From Luzula sylvatica (Eukaryota; Streptophyta; Magnoliopsida; Poales; Juncaceae), in contig OX326957.1 in assembly GCA_946800325.1 (NCBI GenBank), positions 54,431,798-54,495,797 on the forward strand: a DNA stretch of 64,000 nt, read 5' to 3'. Position 1 is the stretch's first letter. Every line of letters starts with the position of its first letter. The notes beneath the pieces are model-generated. The model worked only from the letters and a program-made list of their open reading frames with translations, did not search any database and had not been told where the DNA came from. A program made the translations under genes and the position numbers. Shown here in pieces: positions 11,713-23,622 of this stretch.

Positions 11713-13095
11713 CTATTGTATCGTTCTCGTGAGTTTACATTTGGAGATGAATGACGTGGCACTATAATTAAGACTACAAAGTTTCAACAATTCGGCGGAT
11801 CGTTGTTTCACTTCAGACCCGCATCCGCTTTGCATAACAAGCAACAGCTTGGCCGCTAATCCGGCCTCCACGGCAGATCCGGTACATTCCTCCGGCGCCA
11901 TTTCGCACAATGCCCACAGGACATTCATCGAGCACCACGTGCACGATTCGGAAACCCTCATTATCATCCTCACCAAATTCTTTATCCCATTCTTGCACTC
12001 TTTTATCGCCACTCTGCCTTCTAAAACTGAAGATATTTCCTCTAGGATTTGCAAAACGGATTCTACACAATCAGGTGGTAACGGGCTTGAATTGGGCGAG
12101 AGAAGATCCATTAAATGAGGGACCGCTCCGAGACCGACTATCGTCTGTTTTGTTTCTGGTCTCTTTATGCAAATTGTTTTGAGCAAAGACAAGCCGGACG
12201 AGATCCCACTTGGATGCCTTCGGTCCTTTATTAACCGCAACAAACCGACTAACAAACTCGGACTCGACACGATCTCAGACCTGAATCCTGATTCGTCCTC
12301 CATTAGAGTCTGAATTAAACCGGCGCAACTCACCTTGGTGTCGATTATTCCCTCGTTGAGCATGTCTGTTATTAACGAAATTTTATCTGGTTGCATCAGA
12401 ATCGATCTTGACTCTTGGTTGAGCTGCAATTGGGAGAGAATTGCGACCACTTCGGACCCAACCGCATGGGACGTGAACGGACCGAGTAAGGAGGCCAGCA
12501 ATGTGGTCCCGCCTGACGAGGCAACCACCGTCTTCACTGAAGGTTGTAAAGTTATGATCTTTTTGATCTCCTTTAAAGCGTTGACACGAGCCTGACCCTT
12601 GATTTGGCGACCTCGTAATGAAGAGACCAAATCGGAGGCTCGGCCATGTACATCCTCAGCCCGCTTCTTGTAGCGGATGTAGTGTTGGGAGAACCAGGTG
12701 TGGATGAGACACGAGAGGGTTTTGTTAGGCGTCACCACGTCGTCCCATAACTCCTGCATTGTGGTGGGACAGGTACGGCGCCCCATGGCCAGCCATCTCT
12801 GAATGTGGGCCCGCTCGTAAGTCTGTCCAGTGCAAAGCGTCACCGGATCGACCATTGGTTCCAGTGATATCGGGCAGATGAACACTGCTGGTATCTCCTC
12901 AGGTTCGTAGCCGGACGCCTCCAGTTCCTGCATCATCCGCTTCAAATCCGGCTGGGTCTGAGCTGTCGGAGCAGCAAAGGCCGAGTCTTTGGGAGAGGGG
13001 AAGGCCAACAAAGTGGCGGGCCCGCCCAATATGCCATCTTTGACCGCTGTGGCTAGATCTATGACATGCCCACCTCCTTCCAAGTACTGCCGCAT
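11713..13095 (-). CDS. PUB31: U-box/ARM-repeat E3 ubiquitin ligase, copy A
   Basis: Intronless, 460 aa. The start at 13095 (MRQYLEGGGHVIDLATAVKD) matches the second copy exactly in length and in the N-terminal VKDGILGG region characteristic of PUB30/PUB31-type proteins. The U-box spans about residues 71-140 (VFICPISLEPMVDPVTLC, RWLAMGRRTCPTT, TPNKTLSCLIHTWF) and would recruit a ubiquitin-charged E2. Residues about 170-450 form leucine-rich helical ARM-like repeats for substrate binding. Such proteins act in ubiquitin-dependent turnover, often in stress signalling, but the substrate cannot be read from sequence. The copy at 19927-21309 is about 91% identical (about 43 substitutions, no indels) and lies head to head with it. 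The exact PUB number is an inference. Confidence 0.92.
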   Translation of the reverse strand: MRQYLEGGGHVIDLATAVKDGILGGPATLLAFPSPKDSAFAAPTAQTQPDLKRMMQELEASGYEPEEIPAVFICPISLEPMVDPVTLCTGQTYERAHIQRWLAMGRRTCPTTMQELWDDVVTPNKTLSCLIHTWFSQHYIRYKKRAEDVHGRASDLVSSLRGRQIKGQARVNALKEIKKIITLQPSVKTVVASSGGTTLLASLLGPFTSHAVGSEVVAILSQLQLNQESRSILMQPDKISLITDMLNEGIIDTKVSCAGLIQTLMEDESGFRSEIVSSPSLLVGLLRLIKDRRHPSGISSGLSLLKTICIKRPETKQTIVGLGAVPHLMDLLSPNSSPLPPDCVESVLQILEEISSVLEGRVAIKECKNGIKNLVRMIMRVSESCTWCSMNVLWALCEMAPEECTGSAVEAGLAAKLLLVMQSGCGSEVKQRSAELLKLCSLNYSATSFISKCKLTRTIQ

Positions 13096-13584
13096 TTTTT
13101 TACTTCTGACTCTCGAAAATCTTTGAACTTGGGTTTAAAGGTTTTGAGTGGAGGAGAAAGAAACAACGAAAGAGAAAATGCGCAATGCAGTGTAGCTATC
13201 AAGCTATCCTCAGTTAGTGGCGGTACAGCAAGTCAAAAAGAAAGAAAGATGAAGAAGAAAGAAGAGTTTCAGAGCAGGGGAATGGAATCATGGAGATATG
13301 ATCTACCTATGAATCTGCCCACTATCTCTATTGCTCCAAACTATAAACTTTTTAGTGCGAAAAAGTGGCAAATCATCATCATTCAAACCAATCTCTCAAA
13401 CAAAAGTTGGAAACTCAGAAAAGACGAAGGTCGTCTTTGAAACTAATCAGAGCCTAACAAAAACCCAAGGAGGGAAATGAAAAATATATGGAGCTACGAG
13501 GGGGGAATGGGAAAAATGGTGGGGGAGGCAAGGCAAGGGCATAGAGGAGGGGGTCTCCAATAAAAGAGTGGGGTGTACTATAAA

Positions 13585-13601
13585 GGGGATCTTGGTCAAA
13601 G
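13585..13601 (-). promoter_or_regulatory. 17-bp W-box-containing motif shared by both U-box genes
   Basis: CTTTGACCAAGATCCCC (minus strand) lies about 490 bp upstream of copy A. The identical 17-mer is present about 340 bp upstream of copy B (19574-19590), although the surrounding leader DNA has diverged. TTTGACC contains the WRKY-binding W-box core. It may lie in the promoter or the 5' leader. Confidence 0.5.
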
Positions 13602-13660
13602 ACAGGGTTGAGTGAGTGTGAGAGAGAGAAAAAGAGAGATCTATGGACAAGCCCACTTCA

Positions 13661-15158
13661 CATTATATATTATGGACCACTTTAAAAATTCAAAATACCA
13701 TATTTACCCTTCTACGAATAATTCAAAACATCATATTTACCCTCTTAAAAATAAAAATATCAAATTTATCTTTTCTTAAATGAGTTAATTGTATATGTAA
13801 ATTTCAATGTTATAAATATTGGATATTTTTTCCGCAACGTATATCATATAATTTATAGCGGATGATATAGTGAAATTATATTTTTGTTGCGGACAGTACT
13901 AGTAATTAATTTTTTTTCGTATAGATCAAAATATAATACTAGGTTCATCCCAGTGTCTTCATTTTTCTAAAATTGGTGGTATATTAAATAATTGATCGGA
14001 GAAAATGAAAATTTGTAAACATTGCTGATGTGTCTGCTTGTGAAGTTAGAGTTAATAATTAGTCAATATTTTCTAATTAATATTACTTAATTATTAATCA
14101 CATGTATTTTGTTAAATAATATGTTTATTATGAGTGTTAATTCAAATACAAAGTATATGCAGTGGTCAAATCTGAACACAAATAATATTGCAGTGATCGA
14201 ATTGGGACAAATAACATTTTCCCTGAGCTCCTCGCATATGTGGCCTCCCACGAATGCTGGATTGTCTTACGACATAATAGATATTATGATTATGATTATG
14301 ATATTATAGTACTACGTATAAAATGAAAAATATTCATAAATTTGTAACACAATTCAAAACAAGAACATGACGAACATGTCCAAAATAAAATCGCTAAAGA
14401 GAATAACATAAATATCACGAAATCTCTCGAGATAAAATTCATAAATCTCATTTTAACTCCGAGTTTCTCATAAATATGGGTTTACAAGTTTTTTTCATAA
14501 ATTAAAAATAGTTCAAAATAATTTTACGACCTCGAATAAAATAATGTCGCATAAACGAGCAGCAATGAATGCACGATTCGCGTTACAACAATCGAAAAAC
14601 GAATATATCACTCAAAATCGCAACGCATATCGTTTGACCTCCATAGCATGCTATATCATGCTATATGGCCGGTCACATAATGCAATTTGCAACAGTAATA
14701 AATTTAATATTAAATTAAGCTATTTGAATATTTGAATATTTTGCAAGTTTTAAATAGGTAAATAGGATATCTTAGATAAATGGAGTGACTTGGAGACCGG
14801 GTGCAGGCGGTGGGCAGAGCGTCCTCTGTACTCAGCGTGCGTACCGCACGTGGATTTGTTTTTATCGAGTCCAATATATCGTACCGGTTACCACCGGTCG
14901 AGTATCTAGCTTATCCGGTTTCCAGATCCCCTTGCGTACTTACGTAGTCTATACGGTATACCATAAGTATGAACTGACAAATTTTGTGAAATGACGTATT
15001 TGACCTCGTGGCTATGACCGGATAAGACTAACTCGGAATAAAAAGGATTTTTCATTTGATTAATTAGTTAATTATTAAGGGGCTTTTTTGACTGTCCAAC
15101 ATCGAAATCAATTCTTGTCAGATTTGGTTAATTTAATACTGATTAAGTTAATCCTGCA
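13661..15158. other. Intergenic DNA between the U-box genes
   Basis: No gene is seen; short reading frames here have no recognisable domain. The stretch 13670-13770 holds short repeats around CATATTTACCCTTCTA that recur at about 38800-38870 in a kinase intron. A less AT-rich patch at about 14790-14960 is unexplained. Confidence 0.4.
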
Positions 15159-16199
15159 GGTGGTGTTTGGATGGAAGATAAGTTGGGGATAACCCAACTT
15201 ATCCCCTAATTTTTTGCCAAACAAACATATAAATTTTTGGGATAAAAAAGATTAGCATAAAAATGAGACATAAGTTTATCCCATCTAAATGCAGTGATAG
15301 CCTAATCCTCACTTTATTCCAAAGTCTTAATCACGAAAATACCCTCAGGTATATATTTTTAATTCATCTATTTTCCATGTCACTATTTCTTTTTTCACCA
15401 TTTCCAAGGCATCTTTGTTTTCCCAACATAAAAGCTCCATTTTTTTCCCACAAAAAAATCTTGAATCTTTCTTCCTAAATTCACAATCTCCACAAATAAA
15501 TTACATCATAAGATTTATCATCTTGTTCTCTTTCATTTGAGATCTCATTATAAGGATATCAAGAAAATGTAACATAAATTGGTCAAAAATCAAGGTAAAT
15601 AAAGCTTGAAAATTCATTTGCTTTTTGCTAATAGATTATTTTGATACAATAAATTGAAATATCCAAACATTACTTTCTTTTTTTGAAGTATTTTGTTTTT
15701 CAAATCTTGATTGAGAAATTTCTCATGGATATTTGTTTTTCTTCTTCAGATTTTGTGATGGGCAAATTTGCTAATATATACATTTTTCAGATTTTGCTAA
15801 TCTAATTTTAGTTGCATGCCAAAAAAATTCTCAATATCATTTTTTACTAATTCAATGGTAAATTATCTTTAATTAATTGAGATAAGGGTATATCATTTTA
15901 ATCATGAGCAGAATCTCATTTTTGTTACCGCACCACAAGATATAATTTATGAAGAACATGACAATGCTAATTGGATTACATAGTTATTGATAATAAATTA
16001 AGACTCGTAATTACAACATCTAAAAAATTACAAGGGCATTTGAGTCATTTGTATTATAATTTATTTTATATTCAATCTTATCTCAATTATTATCTTTATC
16101 ATCTTGCCAAACACCAATCGAAAATAAAAGGATAAAAAGGATTAACTTCTTATACCTCAAAAAACTTATGCCTACACTATCCTCCATCCAAACAAAGCC
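15159..16199. mobile_element. About 1.04-kb terminal-inverted-repeat element
   Basis: The left end GGTGGTGTTTGGATGGAAGA (15159) and the right end in reverse complement (GGCTTTGTTTGGATGGAGGA) match over about 24 bp. A possible 3-bp duplication GCA flanks it (15156-15158 and 16200-16202), which would suit a PIF/Harbinger-like element, but the TIR is imperfect and there is no transposase. Confidence 0.55.
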
Positions 16200-19100
16200 G
16201 CAGAGTGCAGATTGAAGCATTTACCAAGTAAAATATGTTTTTTGACTATCCGTGACCAACTTCAAATTCAAACTTCTGTTTGGACCCAAAAAGAAAACCT
16301 AAATTAAATTGTATTATATTAAATTGTACCTTGATCAATTTATTATTGGCGAGATTCAAATATCAGTTTTTGAGAAAAATATAAACACTAAACAGAGCTA
16401 AAAATAATTAAGTAACTGTAAAACTGATGAAAATAAATTTAAATCAATAAAGACCGAAATAAAATAATTTGTTATATTTTTAAAGTTTTTACTAATCAAC
16501 ACGGACCAATTTTTTTTTTTTGGCAATATTCAAATAATCCTCTAATTTTTTTTGAATTCGTAAAAAATTACCTCACTTTTTTATACTAAAAAAAAACTTC
16601 AAGCGAGATTTCATTTTAATTTAACTTCTTATAGGAATAGGAATTAACATTAACATTTCATGATGTTTCATAAATTTTGGATCAAAATATCCCTATTTTT
16701 TCATATTTAATTTTATTAAACTTCTTTTTGTATTATTTTATTGACTTAAAAAAGTTTATAAATATTTTTTAACGTTTACTAATTTTAAAAAACTAAATGT
16801 CATACATATTAATATTTAATTTATTATATATTTTGTCATACAAAACTATAATTAAGTAAAAAATAAACAACGATAATTTTTTTTTTTTTGAAAATATCAA
16901 ATAATATTATTTCAATATTTTAATTTTAATATAATAAAAACACTAAATAGTAATCAGTGTAATTGGAGACAAAACACTAAATAGTCATTTGTTGTTATTT
17001 TTAAAAAAAATAAATTTTATTAAGTGATATTAGTTTTTGTAATAGTCTTACCCTACGTTAAAAAAATATTGACTAACATATACATAACCCAACAAGATTT
17101 TTATACTAGTTATTAGTTAGTGACTTTTTGGGTCCGTTATAATTTCTATACAGCGTGACCCACAAATACATTAAAAACTAGCAAGATAGTTAGCATAAAT
17201 AGTTTTATTGTCTACCAAACAGAAAGTTAGTTTATCATGCACTATATTCAATTGTAATATATTTACAAGTAGTGATGTACATCCCTTGATATTCTCCTCC
17301 AAGAATTTTGCTGAAGTGAATAAGATTGAACACCTTAAAAATAAGGGTAATTTTACGATAGGATATTTTCAAAAAAGTATTTTGGCAATTTATAATTAAT
17401 TACATGTTTTCAATTAAATTAGTTTTATGTTAGAGCATTACATTGATTATTATTTAAGTTAAATGATTGAAAAATATCCAAAATATCCTTGTTAATTTGT
17501 ATAAAATAAAATAAAAAAAAGTCCTACCATAGAATCATCATAAAAATTAACACATAAATACATAATTTAACATCTTAATATATTATTTGATTATCTTAAT
17601 TTATGATTGAAAATCAAATTAATATGTAAAATCATGAATTAATGTGTTGATTCGTAAAATATTAAATCATATTCACGTCATCAAGACTATTAGAGGGAAA
17701 AGTTGGGGTATGTCCAACATTTTCCATATTTTTATACACAAATGGACCCAAACATGTAGGGTTTGGCTTCCCCTCTCAGTCCCCCACCAGGAAGGCATCA
17801 GAGGGCAATTCCGAAATTCCCTTCTCTCCACTTAACAACAAAACTAATCTCAAAATTAAGAAAAAAAAAAGGGAATATTAATATTAACAACACAACATAA
17901 AAACTACAGTGATACGTCATGATCAAGGATGATGACTCAGGTGCATATATGATGTGTCTACTTCCGAGTGGTCAAGGCAAAGAAGGGCATCCAAAGAACA
18001 GTAAAAAACAAATACATGCATGACAAGGACGCCATGAATTGTGTGTTTGTGTCGCCACTCGTCAGTGGTACCACTTTTTCTTCTTCCTTTTAACAGGCTT
18101 TTTAATTAGTTTAAATTAATTGGACTTAATAGCATAATTTCTATAGATATATGTATTAGCTTTAACATGTCTAATCAATAATCATATGACGTAATTCGTG
18201 GAGGGAAGTACGTTTTTTTGTTGCAAATATTGTAATGGGATTTGATTATAAAGTAGGGTGGGTATAATGGTAATTTTGAGTTGGGGATCGTATGGTCACG
18301 GTCTTTGAGGAGGGCTGCACGGTCTCCTCCGTTTCTGAACCAAATGGACGGATTGCACGTGCATTGTGTTGCCCCATGGGGCCTGGCTTTTATGTTCCAA
18401 ATACACATTGTAGTATGTGTAGTGATTTACTGTCTAGAGATTTATATTTTTATGGAATCGACTAATACATTTTATAAATATGTATTATAATTACACGCCG
18501 TTAATAAAAACACGACACGTGACAGTTTGATTTTTTTTTTTAATGCGCATGGAGTGAACAAAATGCGATTAAAATTGAGAAAAAAAAATCAAACCGCTAT
18601 GTGTCGTTTTTTTATTGATGATGTACACTTGGAGTGCACAATATTTTTCCTGTTTATCCTATTTTTATTTGATTTTTTTTGTTGTAGTTTAATTATATTT
18701 TCAATCGAAATGCATAATATTTACAACAAATCAAACCGAGATGTTTTTTTTAACGTTTGATCTGTAAACTCCGATTTTGATAAAAAATCGTACAATAAAA
18801 ACACTACATATGTTTCATTTTATCATATTTTTTGGAAGAGGTCGTTTTTAATTACTTAATAAACCGTCGTTTCTTGACATATCATTTAAATATTACAATA
18901 ATAAGTTCGTTTATATAACGAGACACATACATAATCTAAAAATTGAATAACAATGATAATTCTCTATTTTCGATATGTAATACTAATTTTCTCTTTATCT
19001 CTATAATATTTACTTTTTATTATCATTACGATTTTCGTATTCACAACTATATTTCTCAAACTACGAAAAATATACATGAATATTTCATACTTTTTTTCTT

Positions 19101-19573
19101 AATATTCCGTGATGCACGGTGAAAAAACTAAGTCGTAGATCTTTCTTGTCACGAAACTACACGGCACTAAAAAAAAGCATGCCACAGTTAATCCCCACTA
19201 CATATTTTCAAGCACTAACATAAACGCAACAGACTCATTCATTACTTCATATGCACTTGGTCTACCACCAAACATCTTAAATTTCCTTTTTTTGCAAGAT
19301 TAAATAAACCCTATAAAATAATAATTAACAATATTCATTTTTTAAATAGTTTCTAATTTGAAATTTGTATATGAATTATGAATATCTCAAGGACATTTCC
19401 GATGGGCAAATTTAAAATGAGAAAACCTAACAGCAACAACTCAGTCAGAGAGGCTCAGAACCCTTCAATTTTCTTGCATACTCCCTCTCCACCAGCTCAT
19501 CTCTCTCTCTCTCTCTCTCGAGAAAGCCAATGACTAGATGATAGATCTCTCGCACTCATAAATGGCTTCGAGG
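16200..19573. other. Intergenic DNA between the U-box genes, right part
   Basis: No gene is recognised. Around 18507-18616 two arms around TTTGATTTTTTTTT and its complement form a short imperfect hairpin. The CT run at 19501-19519 lies in the upstream region of copy B. The rest is AT-rich and featureless to me. Confidence 0.4.
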
Positions 19574-19590
19574 CTTTGACCAAGATCCCC
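19574..19590 (+). promoter_or_regulatory. 17-bp W-box-containing motif upstream of U-box copy B
   Basis: Exact copy of the 17-mer found upstream of copy A, in the same orientation relative to its gene. The motif is a candidate WRKY site kept after duplication. Confidence 0.5.
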
Positions 19591-19926
19591 AATCTCTTTC
19601 TCTTTTCTCTTTCGTGGGTCGGTCTATTGGCGTTCACTATTCCCCCTTATCTTTTCCTTTTCTTTTCTTTTCTTCTTCCCTTTTCTTTCTTGTGAATGCA
19701 TGTTTGTATTTTTGCTAAAAGCAATGATGGTTTCTTGCACAGAAGCTCCCAGTTTCAAGCAGTGCCAGTAGGAGATTTTGATTGATGCGATCAGGAGAAG
19801 AGCGAGAGATCATATCTCCATTATTCCTCTTTCTTTCACCTGCTTTAACCTGTCTCTTCCTTTTTCTTATCCTCATTTCCCTACCCAAAACCCAAATTGT
19901 ATACTTGGTAAGAGGAGAGTACAAAA

Positions 19927-21309
19927 ATGCCGCAGTATTTGGATGGAGGTGCGCAGGTCCTAGATCTGGCTACGGCGGTTAAGGATGGGGTCTTGGGTGG
20001 ACCCACCTCGTTACTGTCCTTCTCGTCCCCCAAAGAGTCGGTCTTTGCTGCACCGCCAGCTCAGACCCAGCCGGATTTGAAGAGGATGATGCAGGAACTG
20101 GAGGCGTCCGGCGACGAACCTGAGGAGGTACCGTCAGTGTTCATCTGCCCGATATCACTGGAGCCAATGGTCGATCCAGTAACGCTCTGCACCGGACAGA
20201 CTTACGAGCGAGCCCACATTCAGAGATGGATGGCCATGGGGCGCCGTACCTGCCCCACGACAATGCAGGAGTTATGGGACGACGCAATGACTCCTAACAA
20301 AACCCTCTCGTGTCTTATCCATACCTGGTTCTCCCAGCATTACACCCGCTTTAAGAAGCGTGCAGAGGATGTACACGGTCGAGCCTCCGATTTGGTCTCT
20401 TCTTTACGAGGTCGACAAATCAAGGGCCAGGCTCGCGTCAATGCTTTAAAGGAGATAAAAAAGATCATAACTTTACAACCTTCGGTGAAGAAAGTCGTAG
20501 GCTCGTCAGGGGGGACCACATTGCTGGCGTCCTTACTGGGCCCGTTCACGTCCCATGCGGTTGGGTCAGAAGTAGTCGCAATTCTCTCCCAATTGCAGCT
20601 CGATCAAGAGTCAAGATCAATTCTGATGCAACCTGGTAAAATCTCATTAATAACAGATATGCTCAACGAGGGAATAATTGACACCAAGGTGAGTTGCGCC
20701 AGTTTGATTCAGACTCTAATGGGGGACGAGTCAGGATTCAGGTCTGAGATCGTGTCGAGTCCGAGTTTGTTAGTCGGTCTGTTGCGGTTAATAAAGGACA
20801 AACGGCATCCGAGTGGTATCTCGTCCGGCTTGCCTTTGCTCAAAACAATTTGCATAAAGAGACCCGAAACAAAACTGTTGTTAGTCAGTCTCGGAGCGGT
20901 TCCTCATTTAATGGATCTTTTCTCGCCCAATTCAAACCCGTTACCACCCGATTGCGTAGAATCCGCCTTGCAGATTCTAGAGGAAATATCATCCGTTTCA
21001 GAAGGCAGAGTGGCGATAAAGGAGTGCAAGAACGGGATACAGCATTTGGTGAGGATGATAATGAGGGTTTCCGAATCGTGCACGAGGTGTTCGATGAATG
21101 TCCTGTGGGCATTGTGCGAAATGGCACCGGAGGAATGTACCGGATCCGCTGTGGAGGCAGGATTAGCGGCAAAGCTGTTGCTCGTTATGCAAAGCGGATG
21201 CGGGTCCGAAGTCAAACAAAGATCCGCCGAATTGTTAAAACTTTGTAGTCTTAATTATACCGCTACTCTATTCATTTCCAAATGTAAACTCAATAGAACT
21301 ATACAATAA
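19927..21309 (+). CDS. PUB31: U-box/ARM-repeat E3 ubiquitin ligase, copy B
   Basis: Intronless, 460 aa, start MPQYLDGGAQVLDLATAVKD. The U-box is at about residues 71-140 with the same core residues as copy A (CPISLEPMVDPVTLC, RRTCPTTMQELWDD), followed by ARM-like repeats to the C-terminus. Differences from copy A cluster in the first 70 residues and in a few surface positions of the repeats; no gap or stop separates them, so both are likely functional. The role is the same as for copy A: E3 ligase joining ubiquitin to an unknown substrate, probably in the cytosol or at membranes. It is transcribed away from copy A, with both promoters in the 6.8-kb interval between them. Confidence 0.92.
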   Translation: MPQYLDGGAQVLDLATAVKDGVLGGPTSLLSFSSPKESVFAAPPAQTQPDLKRMMQELEASGDEPEEVPSVFICPISLEPMVDPVTLCTGQTYERAHIQRWMAMGRRTCPTTMQELWDDAMTPNKTLSCLIHTWFSQHYTRFKKRAEDVHGRASDLVSSLRGRQIKGQARVNALKEIKKIITLQPSVKKVVGSSGGTTLLASLLGPFTSHAVGSEVVAILSQLQLDQESRSILMQPGKISLITDMLNEGIIDTKVSCASLIQTLMGDESGFRSEIVSSPSLLVGLLRLIKDKRHPSGISSGLPLLKTICIKRPETKLLLVSLGAVPHLMDLFSPNSNPLPPDCVESALQILEEISSVSEGRVAIKECKNGIQHLVRMIMRVSESCTRCSMNVLWALCEMAPEECTGSAVEAGLAAKLLLVMQSGCGSEVKQRSAELLKLCSLNYTATLFISKCKLNRTIQ

Positions 21310-22105
21310 ATTGGATGAGAAATAATTTTTCGGGATCGATTTGAATAACAATCAAGACTCTAGAATGAACTGTATAGATTTTGGTGCGAAGAAAAGTACA
21401 TTATCGAGAATTTGCGAAATGGTCGTTGTTCAATTATTTTTCCTTCCTGATTGGATGAAGGAAGTACGCCTCGATCGAGATGTACAAAATTGGCGTGACG
21501 CGAAGAGTTTATAATTTGTCGAATTGAAAAATCTCAGTGCATATAATTTGCACAGACTTGTTTTGTATTAATTTTTGAAAATGCTAAGATTCATAGAGTT
21601 TGTAAATCTGTTTTCCTTCTATTGTATTGTAGTTGATAAATGGAAAAAATATTCTCTCTTAGTCATTACACTCATTATTATTATCTTTCGAGTTCATTTC
21701 AGAGACCACTGTAAACAGACTCAATTGGGCTTTATTAAGGCCCAATTAATTACTGATCAGTAGCCTTAAATTAAAAATATTTTGTCATAATAAATATTAT
21801 TATTTGACACTAAATACTTCATATGAATAAACAATTTCAAATTTTATCTACCAAAAAAGTAAATATAAGTGGAAAGTTTAGATTTTAGTCAATATAAAAT
21901 TTTAGCTGATATAGCAATAAAGCATAAAATCTTTTACAAAGTATGTATTAATTAATTAACATATACTTGTACTGCCATAATACACAAAATTATAGAAAAA
22001 TAAAAAAGCTCTCTTCTTCATAATCAATCAATCAATATTTCGTTGGTTCGTTCGCTCGCCCGTCCCGATCCAAAATTCCCCCAAAAACAACAGAAATAAC
22101 AACAA
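21310..22105. other. Intergenic DNA between U-box copy B and the BSD gene
   Basis: No gene is seen. It must hold the 3' untranslated region of copy B and the promoter and leader of the BSD-domain gene. Confidence 0.4.
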
Positions 22106-23622
22106 ATGTCATGGCTGGCTCGATCTCTCGCCACCTCTCTCCAACCAGCTGAGGCCTCGCCACCGGTCATGGCGGAATCCGAAGCTGATTCCGTCTCTGA
22201 AACGGGGATCTCTTCCGGTACACCGGCTCAGGGCGTCAGAGATGATTTATCAGATCTATCTAAAACCTTTAGTCGCCACTTTAAAGGGGTTGCGTCCTTT
22301 CTTGTCCCGCCTCCGCATGGTTCTTCGTCTGATCAAGATCCTTGTGTTGATGTGGAAGTCGAAGACCCAGATTCCGAGAGCATAGCTGGGTTTGATATTT
22401 CTAAAATTGCGTCGTCTTTTCTTCAATTGAAATCTGAAGAGGACGGTGCAGATGAATATGATGAGGAAGAGGAAGAAGAAGGGGAAGAGGAAGGGGAATT
22501 GGATGAGGAAGTAGGTGTAAGTGGGGATTCGGAATTTGATGCAATTGGAATTACAGTTGAAGTACTGGCCTTTGCTAGGAATATCTCGATGCATCCTGAA
22601 ACTTGGCTCGATTTCCCTTTGTTGCCTGATGAGGATGAACCGGACAGCTTGTTTTCATGTAAGTCTATTTAATTTTGTTTATTTGGGCAATTTCAAAAGA
22701 TTGAATCTTTCGAAGCTATAATTGTCAAACCAATTATGATTTCGTTATCATGTGAGTTTCAAAACTAGCACTGTTGAGTGAGTAGTGTGATTCTGAAGAT
22801 GATAATGTCAAATTCTTATTTATCTGTCGATGAATCAATAAGATTTTGTTGAATTTAGTCTGTGCATTATCTTTTATTGTTGACATTTTCTTGTTAAGAA
22901 TTTTCTATCCACTTTTGCCAAAATAAAAGAGGAAGTCTTTCAATAGAAAGTCATGCACATATATAAACCAATTTGAGTTTAAATTGTTTAATTTCATTAA
23001 TTCGTTATTTTTTTTTCAAAGATTTTGAAATGTCAGAGTCTCAAATAGAGCATGCAATGACAATTGAAAGACTGGCACCAAGACTCGCAGCTTTAAGAAT
23101 AGAGCTTTGCCCAATTCACATGAGTCAAGATTGTTTTTGGAAGATTTATTTCGTCTTATTGCACCCCAGACTGAATAAAAACGATGCCGATCTCTTATCC
23201 ACTCCTCAGGTCTTCATTTCTCTCTCTTTTTATTTTCCAATTCTTAAAAGTTTTGGTTTAATTAATCTGAATTTTATTGTTTTCAGATCGTCGAAGCAAG
23301 AGCGATGTTAATGCAAAGTTTACACAGCAAGACTAAATCTGAAATACCCGATTCAAGTGTATTTTCGAGCACGGATATCGAGCCAGAGAAATATCCGGCC
23401 CATTCAACAAATGAGATGCAAGTGGTTGATAATTGCGTGATTAAAGAAGACGTTAATGAATCGAATCGAAGTAACTTCGTGCAAAAATTTGAGGTGGAAA
23501 ATGATAGTGATGATGATTGGTTCAATAACGAGAGTGAATTGCAAGAGGGTATCGGTACGATCCATATAGGGGCCGAAGAGGATGTTTCATTCAGTGATTT
23601 AGAAAATGATGATTTTTTGTAA
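22106..23622 (+). CDS. BSD-domain-containing protein
   Basis: Three exons, 22106-22658, 23022-23209 and 23287-23622, give 358 aa in one frame. The N-terminus (MSWLARSLATSLQ) is followed by a Ser/Thr-rich part, a run of Asp/Glu at about residues 115-140, and the BSD domain at about residues 145-260. The domain is recognised by its conserved aromatic pair in QDCFWKIYF, the segment MHPETWLDFPLL before it and HPRLNKNDA after it. BSD domains occur in the TFIIH p62 subunit and in synapse-associated or DOS2-like proteins; many plant members are of unknown function. The C-terminus is again acidic (NDSDDDWFNNE). The exon 1/2 junction makes FSYFEMS, as expected for the family. A biochemical role cannot be stated. 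Confidence 0.87.

Noticed and set aside
11813..12595. Overlapping frames on both strands within U-box copy A (and 20340-21248 in copy B)
   Set aside because: Shadows of the conserved ligase coding sequence in other frames; GC-richer coding DNA leaves few stops.
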